Numbered from the stretch's first letter, positions 39,461 to 49,375 are shown. The stretch is 64,000 nucleotides of DNA from Bacillus andreraoultii (GCF_001244735.1 NZ_LN868937.1:468630-532629), one strand, 5' to 3'. Numbers and translations: made by a program. The notes: generated by a model from the letters alone, not told the origin.

Positions 39461-39528
39461 TGGGTGTCAAAGAATTGAAGGATCGTAGCAAGATGTGCTA
39501 TAAAAATTTAAGTTTTCACAAAGAAGGC

Positions 39529-39649
39529 GGGGCTGTCCAGAAAGTCGTATTTTGAGTTTCCGGATGCCCCCTTTTTATGTTTCAAAGCCTTGATATACCA
39601 ACTTACTTGATTATCAAATTTTTTGGGATATCCCATTTTCGGATACCCC
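39529..39649. repeat. Dispersed palindromic repeat, copy 3
   Basis: 121 bp beginning GGGGCTGTCCAGAAAG and continuing with CGGATGCCCCC, TTGATATACCAA, TTGATTATCAAATTTT, GGGATATCCC and GGATACCCC. Same orientation as copy 2. Between convergent thrB and the M20 peptidase gene. Confidence 0.88.
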
Positions 39650-39682
39650 GTATTCTTCGTATTTGAAAAGCTTTTTTGTCCA

Positions 39683-41137
39683 CTACGAACTAGCCTCTAT
39701 CATAATCTCTATATAAAACTTAATCGCATTTATATAATTGTCTATACTTATTTGTTCATTTGTCCCGTGCATTTTGTTCAAGTCGTCTGATGTAATTAAT
39801 ACGGGTAGGAAACGATAAGTGTTATCGGAAATTTCATCGTAATGTTTTGCATCTGAGCCTGCAAACATTAAATATGGTGCGACAATCGCATTTTCATAGA
39901 CATTTCTCGTCGCTTGTTGGATGGATTTAAAATGCCACCCATCAACAGAGGACACTTTCGATGCTTCATTTCCACTTACTTTTACTTTTATATCGTCATC
40001 TTTAATCGTTTCCTTAATAAAATTTTCTACGTCTAGGAGTGAATCCCCAGGCATGAGTCGTAAATTAATAATAGCAGATGCCTTCTCTGGTAATGCGTTA
40101 TATTGCTCACCAGCTTGAAAAATCGTCGGTGCGATTGTCGTCCGCAATAATGCTGCGGTTGTTGGTTCTTTCAATAAAATATTTTCAATGACTGGTTTGA
40201 AAATTGATTTATTCGCAAAAACATAACGCATTGGTAAACTCATCTCAGGAGCGACGAATTCAAATAAATCATTAACGGGTCCTCTTAATTCTTCATGGAA
40301 TTGTGTATCCTCCAATGTTGCAATTGCCTTGGAGATGCGACCTATATTTGTATGGTTTTTCGGTTGTGAAGAGTGTCCACCACTTCCTTCAATGGAGAGC
40401 TCCGCAGTTGCCGAGCCTTTTTCAGCAATTCCAACGACAGCAACAGGTTGGTCTACACCAGGAACCATATTTTCAATAATTGCGCCTCCTTCATCAAGGA
40501 CGAATGCGAAGTGTATGCCACGCTCTTTCAACGTCTCAGCAATTACTTTTGCTCCATGTTCCCCACCAATTTCTTCATCAAAACCAAACATAAAGTAAAT
40601 ATCTCGTTCTGGTTCATATCCTTCATTTAATAAAAATTCCGCCGCCTCTAAAATGCCAATGACGCCAATTTTATCATCCAATGTTCCGCGTCCCCAAATC
40701 GTTCCATCATGAATATCTCCACTAAATGGATCATGTTCCCAATTATCCTCCGTTCCTTCTAAAATAGGTACGACATCATAATGGCTAGTTAGTCCAATTG
40801 GATTTTTGTTCGCCTTTGTCCCTTTCCATTTAAAGACAAGTGCATAGTCATTCATTCGTTCGAATTCCAATTTTTCATGTACTGTCGGATATGTTTTTTG
40901 TAAAAACTCGATAAACTTTTCAAATTCATCATAATCAAATTTTTCTCGATCACGGTAGGAAATTGTTTTATAAGTAAGAGCCTTAGAAAAATGAGTAATT
41001 GCTTTTTCCTCATCAATGACGACATTTGTTTTCATAGGGGTTGGTTGCCTCGATTGGATAGCAAACGTCCTGTATCCGGTTACAAAAATAAAAATGAATA
41101 AAACTCCTAATAAGATAAAAAGAAGAGACTTTTTCAT
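39683..41137 (-). CDS. Membrane-anchored M20 family peptidase
   Basis: 484 residues. An N-terminal helix (about 4-24) would anchor or export it; the catalytic domain carries LTSHYDVVP (metal His and Asp), GRGTLDDKIG, FDEEIGGEHGA (Glu pair), LDEGG and a C-terminal MFAGSDAKHY (metal His). Layout matches zinc-dependent M20 peptidases of the PM20D1/CPS1 group, which act on N-acyl or small dipeptide substrates. ATG at 41137 follows GGAGG. Single gene. Confidence 0.83.
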   Translation of the reverse strand: MKKSLLFILLGVLFIFIFVTGYRTFAIQSRQPTPMKTNVVIDEEKAITHFSKALTYKTISYRDREKFDYDEFEKFIEFLQKTYPTVHEKLEFERMNDYALVFKWKGTKANKNPIGLTSHYDVVPILEGTEDNWEHDPFSGDIHDGTIWGRGTLDDKIGVIGILEAAEFLLNEGYEPERDIYFMFGFDEEIGGEHGAKVIAETLKERGIHFAFVLDEGGAIIENMVPGVDQPVAVVGIAEKGSATAELSIEGSGGHSSQPKNHTNIGRISKAIATLEDTQFHEELRGPVNDLFEFVAPEMSLPMRYVFANKSIFKPVIENILLKEPTTAALLRTTIAPTIFQAGEQYNALPEKASAIINLRLMPGDSLLDVENFIKETIKDDDIKVKVSGNEASKVSSVDGWHFKSIQQATRNVYENAIVAPYLMFAGSDAKHYDEISDNTYRFLPVLITSDDLNKMHGTNEQISIDNYINAIKFYIEIMIEASS

Positions 41138-41340
41138 ATATATTCCTCCAAAAAAGTGAACTTGTATCATATATACGATAAATGTCTGTGAATATTATTA
41201 AAACCGGAGAAATAATTTTGTCGGGTTGAATAAAACAGAAGGCGGGTATCCAAGCCTTCAAACGAAATGAGAGACTAGAGTTGCTTAATGAGAAAGAGAG
41301 TTTTGGCTTTGATATTGGTGCCGAAGCCTTCTTATCAGCT

Positions 41341-41367
41341 AAAAAAGAAGGCGGAAAAATGCCTTCC
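41341..41367 (-). terminator. Terminator of helD
   Basis: On the minus strand GAAGGC (plus 41361-41366) and GCCTTC (plus 41347-41352) enclose ATTTTTCC and are followed by six T. Other GAAGGC/GCCTTC pairs lie nearby in 41240-41340. Confidence 0.7.
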
Positions 41368-41428
41368 CTGAGATCATACGATACGATTTACAAATAATGG
41401 TTTTCTATTGATGCAAGGCTTGTAAATT

Positions 41429-43687
41429 CTATTTTTCTATAATATTGGTTGTAACATTTAAAAGTAGGTCCTGTTTATCCTTGGCAATGAAGTAAAGTCT
41501 ATGCATTGGGCGTGTCATTGCAACATATAACAACTTTATATCAATATCATCTACTGTAAACGTCTCATCAATCACAGCAAGAAGCACCACATCAAACTCA
41601 AGCCCTTTTGATAAATAGGAAGGGACAATGATTAGATGATCTTGTTTCATATCTTCATTTTCTTTTAATAATTGAATCGGTCGTTCAACTTGTCCTTTCA
41701 ATACCTTTTCTATCTTTTTACATTCATCATCTGTTTTTCCAATGAATGCGATTGATTGAAGTCCTGCCTGCTCAATTTCTTTCATGGCCCATTGAACGTT
41801 TGTTATAAATTCATTTTTGTTCTGATAATGTAGAAAGAGTGGTTTTTCTCCGTGACGAACAACGGGTTCAACTTGTGGTAAATGATTTCCCATCAAGTTT
41901 AAAATGTCATTGGCTACATTCATTATTTCAACCGTTGTCCGATAACTTTTTTGTAAAGTAACATAGTTTGCTTCAGGGAAAACCTTTTTCAATGTTTCAA
42001 AGGAGCGTAATCCGCGGTATGCGTATATACCTTGTGCTAAATCCCCGACAATAGTAAACAAATCTGTCTCAAGTCCAGCCTTTAACGCATATAATTGAAA
42101 GTTACTGTAATCTTGTGCTTCATCAATAACAACATTTTTAGCTAATAATTCCTTTTTAATGCCAAATATTTTTGCCTGCATATAAAATAATGCGGCTAAA
42201 TCTTCCATTTCTACTTGGCTTTTTTCTAGCCGTTTATTATTGTAGGAAAGGAAAAAATTTATTTGCTCCTCTGAGAGAACATCACTTGTATAGTTACGGA
42301 ATCTCTCTTTATTTGAAAAGAGCTCTTTATAGTAGTCTAATAATGTCTTTCTTGGGATCTTTTTTATATAATTTTTTACGGCTGTCTTTGCCTCGAGTGC
42401 AATTGTTTTTACCCGTTCTTCTTTAGCATCCATTGCTTGTACGACTTTTTCTCTTCGTTTTGCAGCGTTTTTAATTTCTAATGCATAATCTAAATAATCA
42501 TCATATTTTTTTGCTAATTTATCACTAATTTGCTTTTTCTTCTGACGTACATCTGTTTTCAATACATTTTCGATTTTTTCAAGCCGCTTGTAAAAAGGGA
42601 GATAGTTATAATCGATTAAAAATAAATGTTGCAGTCTTTTCTTTGATACGAGACGATATTTTTCAAGATAAAAATCTTCCGTTGGGGTAAGTTGTTTTCG
42701 TATATCTTTTAAATACCGATCAATTACTTTTTTGTAAGTAAATGAACCTTTAAATTGGGAGAGCCATGTAAGTAGGCTTTTGTCTTTTGTATCCGTCATA
42801 TAAATAAGTGAAATGAGTTTTTGTTTAGGATTTATGACTTTTACTTTTCCGCCGATACATTTTTTAACATAGTCGATGTATGTCGTTTGCCGTATTTTTT
42901 CTACACCTAGTTCAGGTAATACATCAGCAATGTAGCCAAGAAACATATGATTTGGTGCGAGAATCATTAGTTGTTCAGGTTGAAAGCGATCTTTGTACCG
43001 ATAGATGAAATAGGAGAGGCGGTGAAGGGCAATGGTTGTTTTCCCACTCCCAGCCGCACCTTGAATGATAATCGGCTTTGTTAAGTCAGCCCGGATAGCA
43101 CGATTTTGCTCTGCTTGAATGGTTGTAATAATTTCTGTTAATCGATTGTCTGCATTACCTGAGAGTGCTTCTAGGAGTAAATCATCTGCTGCCATCATAT
43201 CGACATCGACATAATCAATTAGCTTACCTTCCTCAATTTTAAATTGCCGTTTTAATGAAAGATTTCCCTCGATTTCACCTTCATAAGACTCATAGGAAAC
43301 ATCACCCAGTCGGCCATCATAATATACGTTGGCAATCGGGGAACGCCAGTCGACTATGATAGGTTCTTGTGTTTCCTTTTCATAAAGAGATGTTTTTCCA
43401 AGATAATAAGTATCGGTTTCCTGCTGACCTTTCCTTTGAAAATCAATTCTGGCAAAGTACGGCTTATCGATCAATCGCTCTAAAGCATCTGCTTCTTTCG
43501 TGGCCATTTCAAGAAATCGTGTATTCGATAAGGCGGTCGTATAGTTTAAGCTACTGTCGAGGTTATCGAGTTCTGCCAATGCTTCACGAATATTTCCTTT
43601 ATATTTGCCTAAGCTTTCTAGTGTTTCCTGTAATATATACTCCATATACTTTTTCGTATAGGCTAGATGTTTCTCCTCTTCATTCAT
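41429..43687 (-). CDS. helD: UvrD-like helicase HelD, RNA polymerase recycling factor
   Basis: 752 residues: an N-terminal charged coiled coil, Walker A GAAGSGKTTIALHRLSYF (about 217), an insertion of over 200 helical residues, Walker B VVIDEAQDYS, LQKSYRTTVEIMNVAND, and C-terminal motifs LEFDVVLLAVIDE and YVAMTRPMHRLYF. In B. subtilis HelD binds RNA polymerase and releases it from DNA. The ATG at 43687 gives MNEEEKHL; upstream in-frame codons extend to 43702 without a better ribosome site. Confidence 0.88.
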   Translation of the reverse strand: MNEEEKHLAYTKKYMEYILQETLESLGKYKGNIREALAELDNLDSSLNYTTALSNTRFLEMATKEADALERLIDKPYFARIDFQRKGQQETDTYYLGKTSLYEKETQEPIIVDWRSPIANVYYDGRLGDVSYESYEGEIEGNLSLKRQFKIEEGKLIDYVDVDMMAADDLLLEALSGNADNRLTEIITTIQAEQNRAIRADLTKPIIIQGAAGSGKTTIALHRLSYFIYRYKDRFQPEQLMILAPNHMFLGYIADVLPELGVEKIRQTTYIDYVKKCIGGKVKVINPKQKLISLIYMTDTKDKSLLTWLSQFKGSFTYKKVIDRYLKDIRKQLTPTEDFYLEKYRLVSKKRLQHLFLIDYNYLPFYKRLEKIENVLKTDVRQKKKQISDKLAKKYDDYLDYALEIKNAAKRREKVVQAMDAKEERVKTIALEAKTAVKNYIKKIPRKTLLDYYKELFSNKERFRNYTSDVLSEEQINFFLSYNNKRLEKSQVEMEDLAALFYMQAKIFGIKKELLAKNVVIDEAQDYSNFQLYALKAGLETDLFTIVGDLAQGIYAYRGLRSFETLKKVFPEANYVTLQKSYRTTVEIMNVANDILNLMGNHLPQVEPVVRHGEKPLFLHYQNKNEFITNVQWAMKEIEQAGLQSIAFIGKTDDECKKIEKVLKGQVERPIQLLKENEDMKQDHLIIVPSYLSKGLEFDVVLLAVIDETFTVDDIDIKLLYVAMTRPMHRLYFIAKDKQDLLLNVTTNIIEK

Positions 43688-43875
43688 CGAAAAAGCCCCC
43701 AATACTATAGGTTACGTATTTTTAATATTAACAAATGAGAAGTTAGAACGACAAGCTGAGATATTCAACATTGTTTGGTGAATAACACAATAGATGAATA
43801 AAATTTCCATTGATTAACTGAAAACAGACGTAGTGAGCATGGTAAAATTCATTCTGAAAAAGGGTAATCCATAAT

Positions 43876-43908
43876 AAAAATCTCCCTTGACCGTAGCCAT
43901 GGGAGATT
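43876..43908 (-). terminator. Terminator of lipM-lipA
   Basis: On the minus strand AATCTCCC (plus 43901-43908) / GGGAGATT (plus 43879-43886), followed by TTTATT. Confidence 0.75.
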
Positions 43909-43942
43909 ATCATTGCAAGCAAGAAGTTAGTAGAAATCAAAC

Positions 43943-44887
43943 TTAGCTCATTTGTTGATTTTCTTGTTGATCCATTGCTTTTAAATATTCAATTTTTTGT
44001 TGTGCAGGTGTTTTATTTACTTGTTCATCGGCATGGTAAGATGTACGAACGAACGGACCAGATTCACAATGCTTAAATCCTTTTGCTAAGGCAATTTCCT
44101 TTAACTCTGCAAACTCATCTGGATGATAGTAACGCTCAACTTTTAAATGCTTTTTCGTTGGTTGCATATACTGACCAATTGTCATAATGTCAACGTTATG
44201 AGTTAACAAGTCGTCCATCGTTTCAAGAATTTCCTCTTTCGTTTCCCCGAGACCAACCATAATACTTGACTTTGTTGGAGTTTCTGGAGAGATTTCTTTC
44301 ACTCGTTTCAATAACTGGAGGGAGCGGTCATATTTTGCAATCGCACGAACCCTTGGTGTGAGTCGGCGTACGGTTTCCACATTATGGTCAAAAATATCTG
44401 GTTTGCTACTCATTAATGTATGTAGACTTTCATAATCGCCTTTCATATCTGACGGTAAAATTTCAATCGTCGTACCAGGATTCTTCCGGCGAATGGCACG
44501 AACCGTTTCTGCAAAAACAGCGGCACCACCATCTATTAAATCATCTCGAGCAACAGCGGTAACGACAACATGTTTCAATCCCATCACTTTTACCGAATCG
44601 GCGACACGTTCTGGCTCGGCCCAGTCTAATTCAGTAGGACGACCAGTAGCAACAGCACAAAAACGGCAACCTCTCGTACAAACATTTCCTAAAATCATAA
44701 ATGTAGCTGTCCCACGTTCACTCCAGCATTCATAAATGTTTGGGCATTTCGCTTCTTCACAAACGGTATTTAGTCGATTTCCTTTCACGAGATTTTTTAT
44801 ATTTCCGTAAGATTGCGTTGTGTTTAGTTTGATTTTTAACCATTCCGGCTTCCGAATGTAATCAGTTTGCTGTGGCAATGGTTTCAC
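43943..44887 (-). CDS. lipA: Lipoyl synthase LipA
   Basis: Radical-SAM enzyme of 314 residues that inserts two sulfurs into protein-bound octanoate. Both cluster motifs are present: [13 protein letters not shown] (auxiliary cluster) and [10 protein letters not shown] (radical SAM CX3CX2C), with the terminal serine region [12 protein letters not shown]. Its start overlaps the lipM 3' end by 26 bases, so the two are coupled. Confidence 0.96.
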   Translation of the reverse strand: MKPLPQQTDYIRKPEWLKIKLNTTQSYGNIKNLVKGNRLNTVCEEAKCPNIYECWSERGTATFMILGNVCTRGCRFCAVATGRPTELDWAEPERVADSVKVMGLKHVVVTAVARDDLIDGGAAVFAETVRAIRRKNPGTTIEILPSDMKGDYESLHTLMSSKPDIFDHNVETVRRLTPRVRAIAKYDRSLQLLKRVKEISPETPTKSSIMVGLGETKEEILETMDDLLTHNVDIMTIGQYMQPTKKHLKVERYYHPDEFAELKEIALAKGFKHCESGPFVRTSYHADEQVNKTPAQQKIEYLKAMDQQENQQMS

Positions 44888-45710
44888 GCTCCTTCGTCGT
44901 ATAATAATTCCACATGTCTGTTTCGTATTTGGTGTGAGCTAATTCTTGTACTTCTTTCCATTGTTCCTCAGATAGTTTCAGTGGTGATAAATGAATGTCG
45001 AGTCCAGTTTCAAAGCCCTTTTTGAAAGCTACCTTCATTTGTTCGTATGTATAGGACTTGCCTGTTACTTCTTTAATGGATGTAGCTTTTTGTGCAAATT
45101 GTTCTTTTCGTCTCTGCCTGCTTTTCTCCGAGGAGAAAGCAAAAAGGTCGAATAGCATATTGTTATCAAGGCTTACCGGAATTGAACCGTGTTGCATGAG
45201 TACGCCTTGTTTTCGGGTTTGTGCATTCCCGCTAATCTTTTTCCCATCAACAACCATTTCATAGAAAGATGGCTTTTCAAAACAAATCGCAGAACGTTCT
45301 TTGTCTAACTCTCTTTCGGGAATGGCAAACTCACATGGAACGTTTAAGTTTTTGTAACCTTCTAGTACTCCTTGGGAGAGTATGTAATATGCTTTTGTGA
45401 CTGATTTTGGGATGCTTGGGTCATGCTCATCGATGACTAAACTGTAGGTCAATTCATCATCGTGAAGAACGGCACTTCCACCAGTGAGCCGGCGAACGAA
45501 CTCACACGCATACTTTTCAACTGCCTGAAAATTAATTGTCTTTGCTCGTTGAAAATACCCAATCGACAAGGTAGGTTTGCTCCATCCATAAAACCTAAGT
45601 GTCGGTGGGATTTTTCCTTGACTATGCCAGCGCAACATACATTCGTCAAATGCCATATTGACAGCTGCACTATTCAATCCTGTGTCAATATAGGCCCATT
45701 CGGTATTCAA
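44862..45710 (-). CDS. lipM: Octanoyltransferase LipM
   Basis: 282 residues, biotin/lipoate ligase fold. [36 protein letters not shown], the nucleophile region [28 protein letters not shown] and LMQHGSIP match LipM, which moves octanoate from ACP to GcvH, rather than a lipoate-adenylating ligase. The cysteine in AICFEK is the expected catalytic residue. It lies upstream of and overlapping lipA; a lipL amidotransferase would be expected elsewhere. Confidence 0.86.
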   Translation of the reverse strand: MNTEWAYIDTGLNSAAVNMAFDECMLRWHSQGKIPPTLRFYGWSKPTLSIGYFQRAKTINFQAVEKYACEFVRRLTGGSAVLHDDELTYSLVIDEHDPSIPKSVTKAYYILSQGVLEGYKNLNVPCEFAIPERELDKERSAICFEKPSFYEMVVDGKKISGNAQTRKQGVLMQHGSIPVSLDNNMLFDLFAFSSEKSRQRRKEQFAQKATSIKEVTGKSYTYEQMKVAFKKGFETGLDIHLSPLKLSEEQWKEVQELAHTKYETDMWNYYTTKERETIATAN

Positions 45711-45978
45711 TGAGAAATCCCCCTATCAACATGTCACTCATTTTCTGTAATTATTAGAAGAAACAATAATTACAATTCAGATTTTCTAATTAATGGAAAA
45801 TAATATATCTGTACGATTTAATAAAGTAGATAATATTGGTGTAAATAGGTAAACGTAATAACTATTTATTCCATTTATTGACACCATTTCTATTTTAGTA
45901 AAGTTTTTTTAAAATGTATATAATTAAGCATTTATTTAGATAACATTACATCTTTATACCTATTATTCGCATCCCTAT

Positions 45979-47145
45979 TTATTGAAATACATTGAGTTTC
46001 CCAATTCGCTGAACAGCTTCAACTAGCCGATTCTCGTCCATCAATAAGCCGACACGGATATAACCTTCTCCAAACTTACCAAAACCATTCCCTGGTGCAA
46101 CAGCAACATCGGCTTTTTTTAATAAATAATCAGCAAAACTTTGACTAGTAAATCCGTTTGGAACAGGAAGCCAGGCAAAAAACGATCCTTTTGGAGCAGT
46201 TACATTCCAACCAATTTCCTTACATGCGTCGATAAAAACGTTTCGCCGAGATTCATAACGGTGAACTAATTCTTCCACACAAGTTTGGTCGCTAGTTAAT
46301 GCTTCAATTGCGGCTTTTTGGATTGCCGGAAATAAGCTAACGTATAAATGATCTTGAAATAAATTAATCGCCTCAATAATAGTGGGATTTCCAACCGCAA
46401 AGCCAATCCGCCATCCAGCCATATTGTACGTTTTCGATAATGTATACATCTCCACACAAATATCCTTAGCACCATCGACTTGTAAAAAGCTAACCGGTTT
46501 CTTTCCGTCAAAACCTATCGCACCATAAGCAAAGTCATGCATCACCGTTATTCCATAATTTTTCGCGAGTTGGACCGTTTCTTTGAAAAATTCTTCTGTT
46601 GCGACAGCTCCAGTTGGATTATTCGGATAGTTTAAATAGAGTAATTTTGCTTCCTCTTTTATTTCCTCAGGTATTTCATCATAGTTAGGTAAAAAGTTAT
46701 TTTCGGCCCTTAAGGGGACCGTTTCGTAATGTACATCGGCTAATACAACACCAGATAAATAATCAGGGTAACCAGGATCGGGTAATAACATCGTTTCTCC
46801 GGGATTCAATAAGCAAAATGGAAGTTCGACCAACCCAGCTTTTGCACCGAATAAAATAGCGACATCTGTTTCTGGATTAAGTTGAACAGCATATTCGTTT
46901 TGATAAAAGTCACAAACCGCCTCTTTAAATTCTTTTAACCCACGGAAAGGGGAATATTTATGATTCATCGGATCACTAGCGGCTTCTTGTAGAGCTTTAA
47001 TTATATGATTTGGTGTTGGTTGATCAGGGTTTCCTTGGCCTAAATTAATCACATCACGACCTTCTTCTATTGCTTGATTCACTTTGTCAACTAGACTTGC
47101 AAAAAACTGCGTTGGAAGTCGTTTCAATTTATTTGCGTAGTTCAC
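45979..47145 (-). CDS. mtnE: Methionine salvage aminotransferase MtnE
   Basis: Class I PLP aminotransferase of 388 residues that makes methionine from 2-oxo-4-methylthiobutyrate with glutamine as donor. The text tracks B. subtilis MtnE (YkrV) closely: LPTQFFASLVDKVN, DVINLGQGNPDQPTP, LYLNYPNNPTGAVAT, the PLP lysine in YTLSKTYNMAGWRIGFAVG, and FAWLPVPNGFTS. The GTG at 47145 was chosen because AAAGGGTG precedes it; a GTG nine bases upstream lies inside that ribosome site. Divergent from mtnU. Confidence 0.9.
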   Translation of the reverse strand: MNYANKLKRLPTQFFASLVDKVNQAIEEGRDVINLGQGNPDQPTPNHIIKALQEAASDPMNHKYSPFRGLKEFKEAVCDFYQNEYAVQLNPETDVAILFGAKAGLVELPFCLLNPGETMLLPDPGYPDYLSGVVLADVHYETVPLRAENNFLPNYDEIPEEIKEEAKLLYLNYPNNPTGAVATEEFFKETVQLAKNYGITVMHDFAYGAIGFDGKKPVSFLQVDGAKDICVEMYTLSKTYNMAGWRIGFAVGNPTIIEAINLFQDHLYVSLFPAIQKAAIEALTSDQTCVEELVHRYESRRNVFIDACKEIGWNVTAPKGSFFAWLPVPNGFTSQSFADYLLKKADVAVAPGNGFGKFGEGYIRVGLLMDENRLVEAVQRIGKLNVFQ

Positions 47146-47258
47146 TGCTATCACCCTTTATCTAATATACTTATAATAAAAACGAAATTGCCTAATATGT
47201 TGAAATTTTATTAATAATTTTATAGTCTTAAAGTATATATGTCTAGTAGGTGATGTTT

Positions 47259-48035
47259 ATGAAAATGGCACTCGTTCAAATGGATGTTGTGTTTGGTAAG
47301 CCGGAAGAAAATTTTCTACAAGTAGAAAAGTATATTGAAGAAGCGGCAAGGCAAGGTGCAGATACAATCGTTTTACCAGAGATGTGGAATACGGGTTACG
47401 CACTAAATGAACTATGGGCTATAGCGGATGATAACGGGAAACGAACAAAAGATTTGTTGTGTCGTCTATCGAAAATGTTCGCGGTTCATATTGTTGGTGG
47501 TTCAGTAGCAACGAACAAAGCGGGGAAATTTTTTAACACGATGTATGTCGTTAATCGTGAGGGGGAGATTGTTGCGGAGTATGATAAAGCCCATTTATTC
47601 CCGTTAATGGATGAGCCACGCCATCTCGAGGAAGGTCAGACTAAAAATATTTTTCAATTGGATGGTACCGATTGTGGAGGGGTGATTTGCTTTGATATCC
47701 GTTTTCCAGAATGGATTCGAACTCATATACTCAGCGGAGCGAAATTGATGTTTATCCCTGCTCAGTGGCCAAAAACAAGAGTTGACCATTGGGAAGTGTT
47801 ATTGAAAGCACGTGCCATCGAAAATCAATGTTTCGTCATTGCCGTAAATCGTGTTGGAAAAGATTTAAATAATGAATACAACGGCCATTCAATGGTTGTC
47901 TCACCGTGGGGAGATGTGTATTTCGGTGGTGAAAAAAGTGAAGGAGTATTTTATGTAGAAATCGAGCTGGACGAAGTTGACCGCGTTCGTAACACAATCC
48001 CAATCTTTCAAGCGAGGAGAACAGATTTGTATTAA
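47259..48035 (+). CDS. mtnU: Omega-amidase MtnU (carbon-nitrogen hydrolase)
   Basis: 258 residues of the nitrilase superfamily with Glu-Lys-Cys triad segments LPEMWNTGYAL, YDKAHLFPLMDEP and GVICFDIRFPEW. It would hydrolyse the 2-oxoglutaramate formed when MtnE uses glutamine, pulling the last step of methionine salvage. ATG at 47259 follows AGGTGATG and gives MKMALVQMD, the family start. The pair mtnE/mtnU is divergent across 113 bases with no S-box between. Confidence 0.85.
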   Translation: MKMALVQMDVVFGKPEENFLQVEKYIEEAARQGADTIVLPEMWNTGYALNELWAIADDNGKRTKDLLCRLSKMFAVHIVGGSVATNKAGKFFNTMYVVNREGEIVAEYDKAHLFPLMDEPRHLEEGQTKNIFQLDGTDCGGVICFDIRFPEWIRTHILSGAKLMFIPAQWPKTRVDHWEVLLKARAIENQCFVIAVNRVGKDLNNEYNGHSMVVSPWGDVYFGGEKSEGVFYVEIELDEVDRVRNTIPIFQARRTDLY

Positions 48036-48154
48036 TTTCTAAACTCTTTTCACTTTTTCATTGACAGTTAAAACGAATCATATTATTTTTCAAAAAGTTA
48101 ATGTATTAAAAATATTTATCGTATCATTATGGGAATTCGACAACTACATATTTT

Positions 48155-48209
48155 CTTATCAAGAGTGACCGAGGGACAGGCCTGTTGACGTCACAGCAAC
48201 CCCAAGGAA
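48155..48209 (+). ncRNA. Truncated, orphan S-box (SAM-I) riboswitch
   Basis: CTTATCAAGAG, then GAGGGACAGGCC, TTGACGTCAC and AGCAACCCCAAGG are the 5' half of a SAM-I aptamer, with a P2 stem GTGAC/GTCAC. After the 5' strand of P3 the homology stops; the P3/P4 region and the 3' strand of P1 are missing, replaced by an unrelated hairpin. No methionine gene follows. A relic. Confidence 0.75.
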
Positions 48210-48213
48210 AAAC

Positions 48214-48264
48214 AAACCGAACTATTATGAAACTCTAAATTAAAGTTTCATAATAGTTCGGTTT
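48214..48264. repeat. Perfect 21-bp-stem hairpin, related to the one after glpD
   Basis: Arms 48214-48234 and 48244-48264 are exact inverted copies (AAACCGAACTATTATGAAAC plus T) with a 9-base loop. CCGAAC, GAAACTCTAAAT and AGTTCGG recur in the same order in 4965-5012. It directly abuts the truncated S-box. Confidence 0.85.
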
Positions 48265-48474
48265 GAGGCTTAATTAAATTAGAAATATTCAGCTTTAAGA
48301 ATAATTAAGAAAGGCGATTAAACACAAAAAAGGGAAATTGATAATTCTGCCTTAATCATGGGGTATCTTGAATGAACTTGACTTTTTTATTGAGAATTTT
48401 GGCGAGGTTGAACGTTTTAATCTTTATCTAGATTATGGAAACCTTTTTATTGTTTGCTGCACCTATTTATATAA

Positions 48475-48750
48475 GTAAAGGCTTTAAAGTGGGCAATTAA
48501 TAATACTACAACTATTACTAATCTTGTTGGTAAATATTTTGGGAAAACAGCTGTAAAAAATGTTGGAAATGTTATGCATACTTATGTAAAGCCAGCTCTT
48601 CGCAAACTAGAGGCTCTTGATAAAGTAACATATGGTAAATTAGAAGAAACTATATATGATGCTATTAAAAAGCCACTTGGAGCAGGGCCAGCGAGAATTG
48701 GAGCTAAAGCGATAGTGGAAATAATTGAAATTTTTGCACCTATTGGGTGA
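48475..48750 (+). pseudogene. Gene fragment, unknown protein
   Basis: An open stretch of 91 codons without a plausible start, ending IVEIIEIFAPIG. The last 58 codons begin at an ATG (48574) and read MHTYVKPALRKLEALDKVTY, then GKLEETIYDAIKKPLGAGPA. Helical, basic and alanine/glycine rich; this resembles C-terminal parts of small uncharacterised, possibly bacteriocin-like Bacillus proteins, but no family can be named. It lies in a degraded region between mtnU and tRNA-Pro. Confidence 0.4.
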
Positions 48751-48793
48751 ATAGAACAGAGACAATCGTCTTTTGTTCTACCCTTCATATATA

Positions 48794-48832
48794 ACAAGCT
48801 ATGAGTACTCCCACGCTCATAGCTTGTATTTT
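48794..48832. terminator. Hairpin in the degraded region
   Basis: ACAAGCTATGAG (48794-48805) / CTCATAGCTTGT (48816-48827), then ATTTTAG on the plus strand. Probably the terminator of the fragmentary gene upstream. Confidence 0.6.
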
Positions 48833-49158
48833 AGTTTCACTAATATAAAATGATATATCTAGCTGTTTCCAATCTCCTTTCTTGAAGAGTGTCTCTAGTA
48901 TACTAGCGATTTGTGTCCCAGCAATTGTTGTAAAGCCACCGATAAATGTGAGCGCTGAAAGTTGTTCATTTAAAGTCTCCAATCAATGATAAACAAAGGC
49001 CAGTATTTAAATTATAGAAAATTTTTCAGCTGATCATCCATTGAAATGCAATTGCTGATTATTGTAAGCCTCGGGCATTACAAATATTTGAAAAGATGTC
49101 ATTAAAAACAACGATAAAAATAGTTAACTTGTGATATAATATTTTTGTTAAAATTTCA

Positions 49159-49232
49159 CGGGAAGTAGCTCAGCTTGGTAGAGCACCAAGTTCGGGACTT
49201 GGGGGTCGCAGGTTCAAATCCTGTCTTCCCGA
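49159..49232 (+). tRNA. tRNA-Pro (CGG)
   Basis: Full cloverleaf of 74 bases: acceptor CGGGAAG/CTTCCCG, D arm GCTC/GAGC, anticodon stem CCAAG/CTTGG with loop TTCGGGA (anticodon CGG, codon CCG), T arm GCAGG-TTCAAAT-CCTGT. The discriminator is A. The 3' CCA is not encoded (TAA follows), so it must be added enzymatically. Solitary tRNA gene. Confidence 0.93.
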
Positions 49233-49239
49233 TAACAAG

Positions 49240-49279
49240 GTCAGAGTCCAAAAATACGTTTTGGGTTCTGGCTTTTTTT
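49240..49279 (+). terminator. Terminator of tRNA-Pro
   Basis: GTCAGAGTCCAAAA (49240-49253) / TTTTGGGTTCTGGC (49259-49272), then seven T. Confidence 0.85.
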
Positions 49280-49375
49280 ATTTTCCTTTCCTAATTCAAA
49301 TGGGTTTGTTATAATTTTTAAAATAATGTGTATTTATAAATGCATAAATACAAAGTTTGTAAGGGAGAGAATAAA

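Noticed and set aside
45711..47258. S-box controlling mtnE or mtnU
   Set aside because: Neither the 113-base divergent gap nor the 45711-45978 stretch contains the GAGGGAC/GCAACC aptamer elements.
48785..48982. 65-codon minus-strand frame (ETLNEQLSALTFIGGFTTIAG...)
   Set aside because: It runs into the terminator hairpin at 48794-48827 and lacks a proper start and ribosome site; at best another fragment of the decay zone.
48036..49232. Integrated element using tRNA-Pro as attachment site
   Set aside because: No integrase and no duplicate of the tRNA 3' end were seen in the adjoining sequence.
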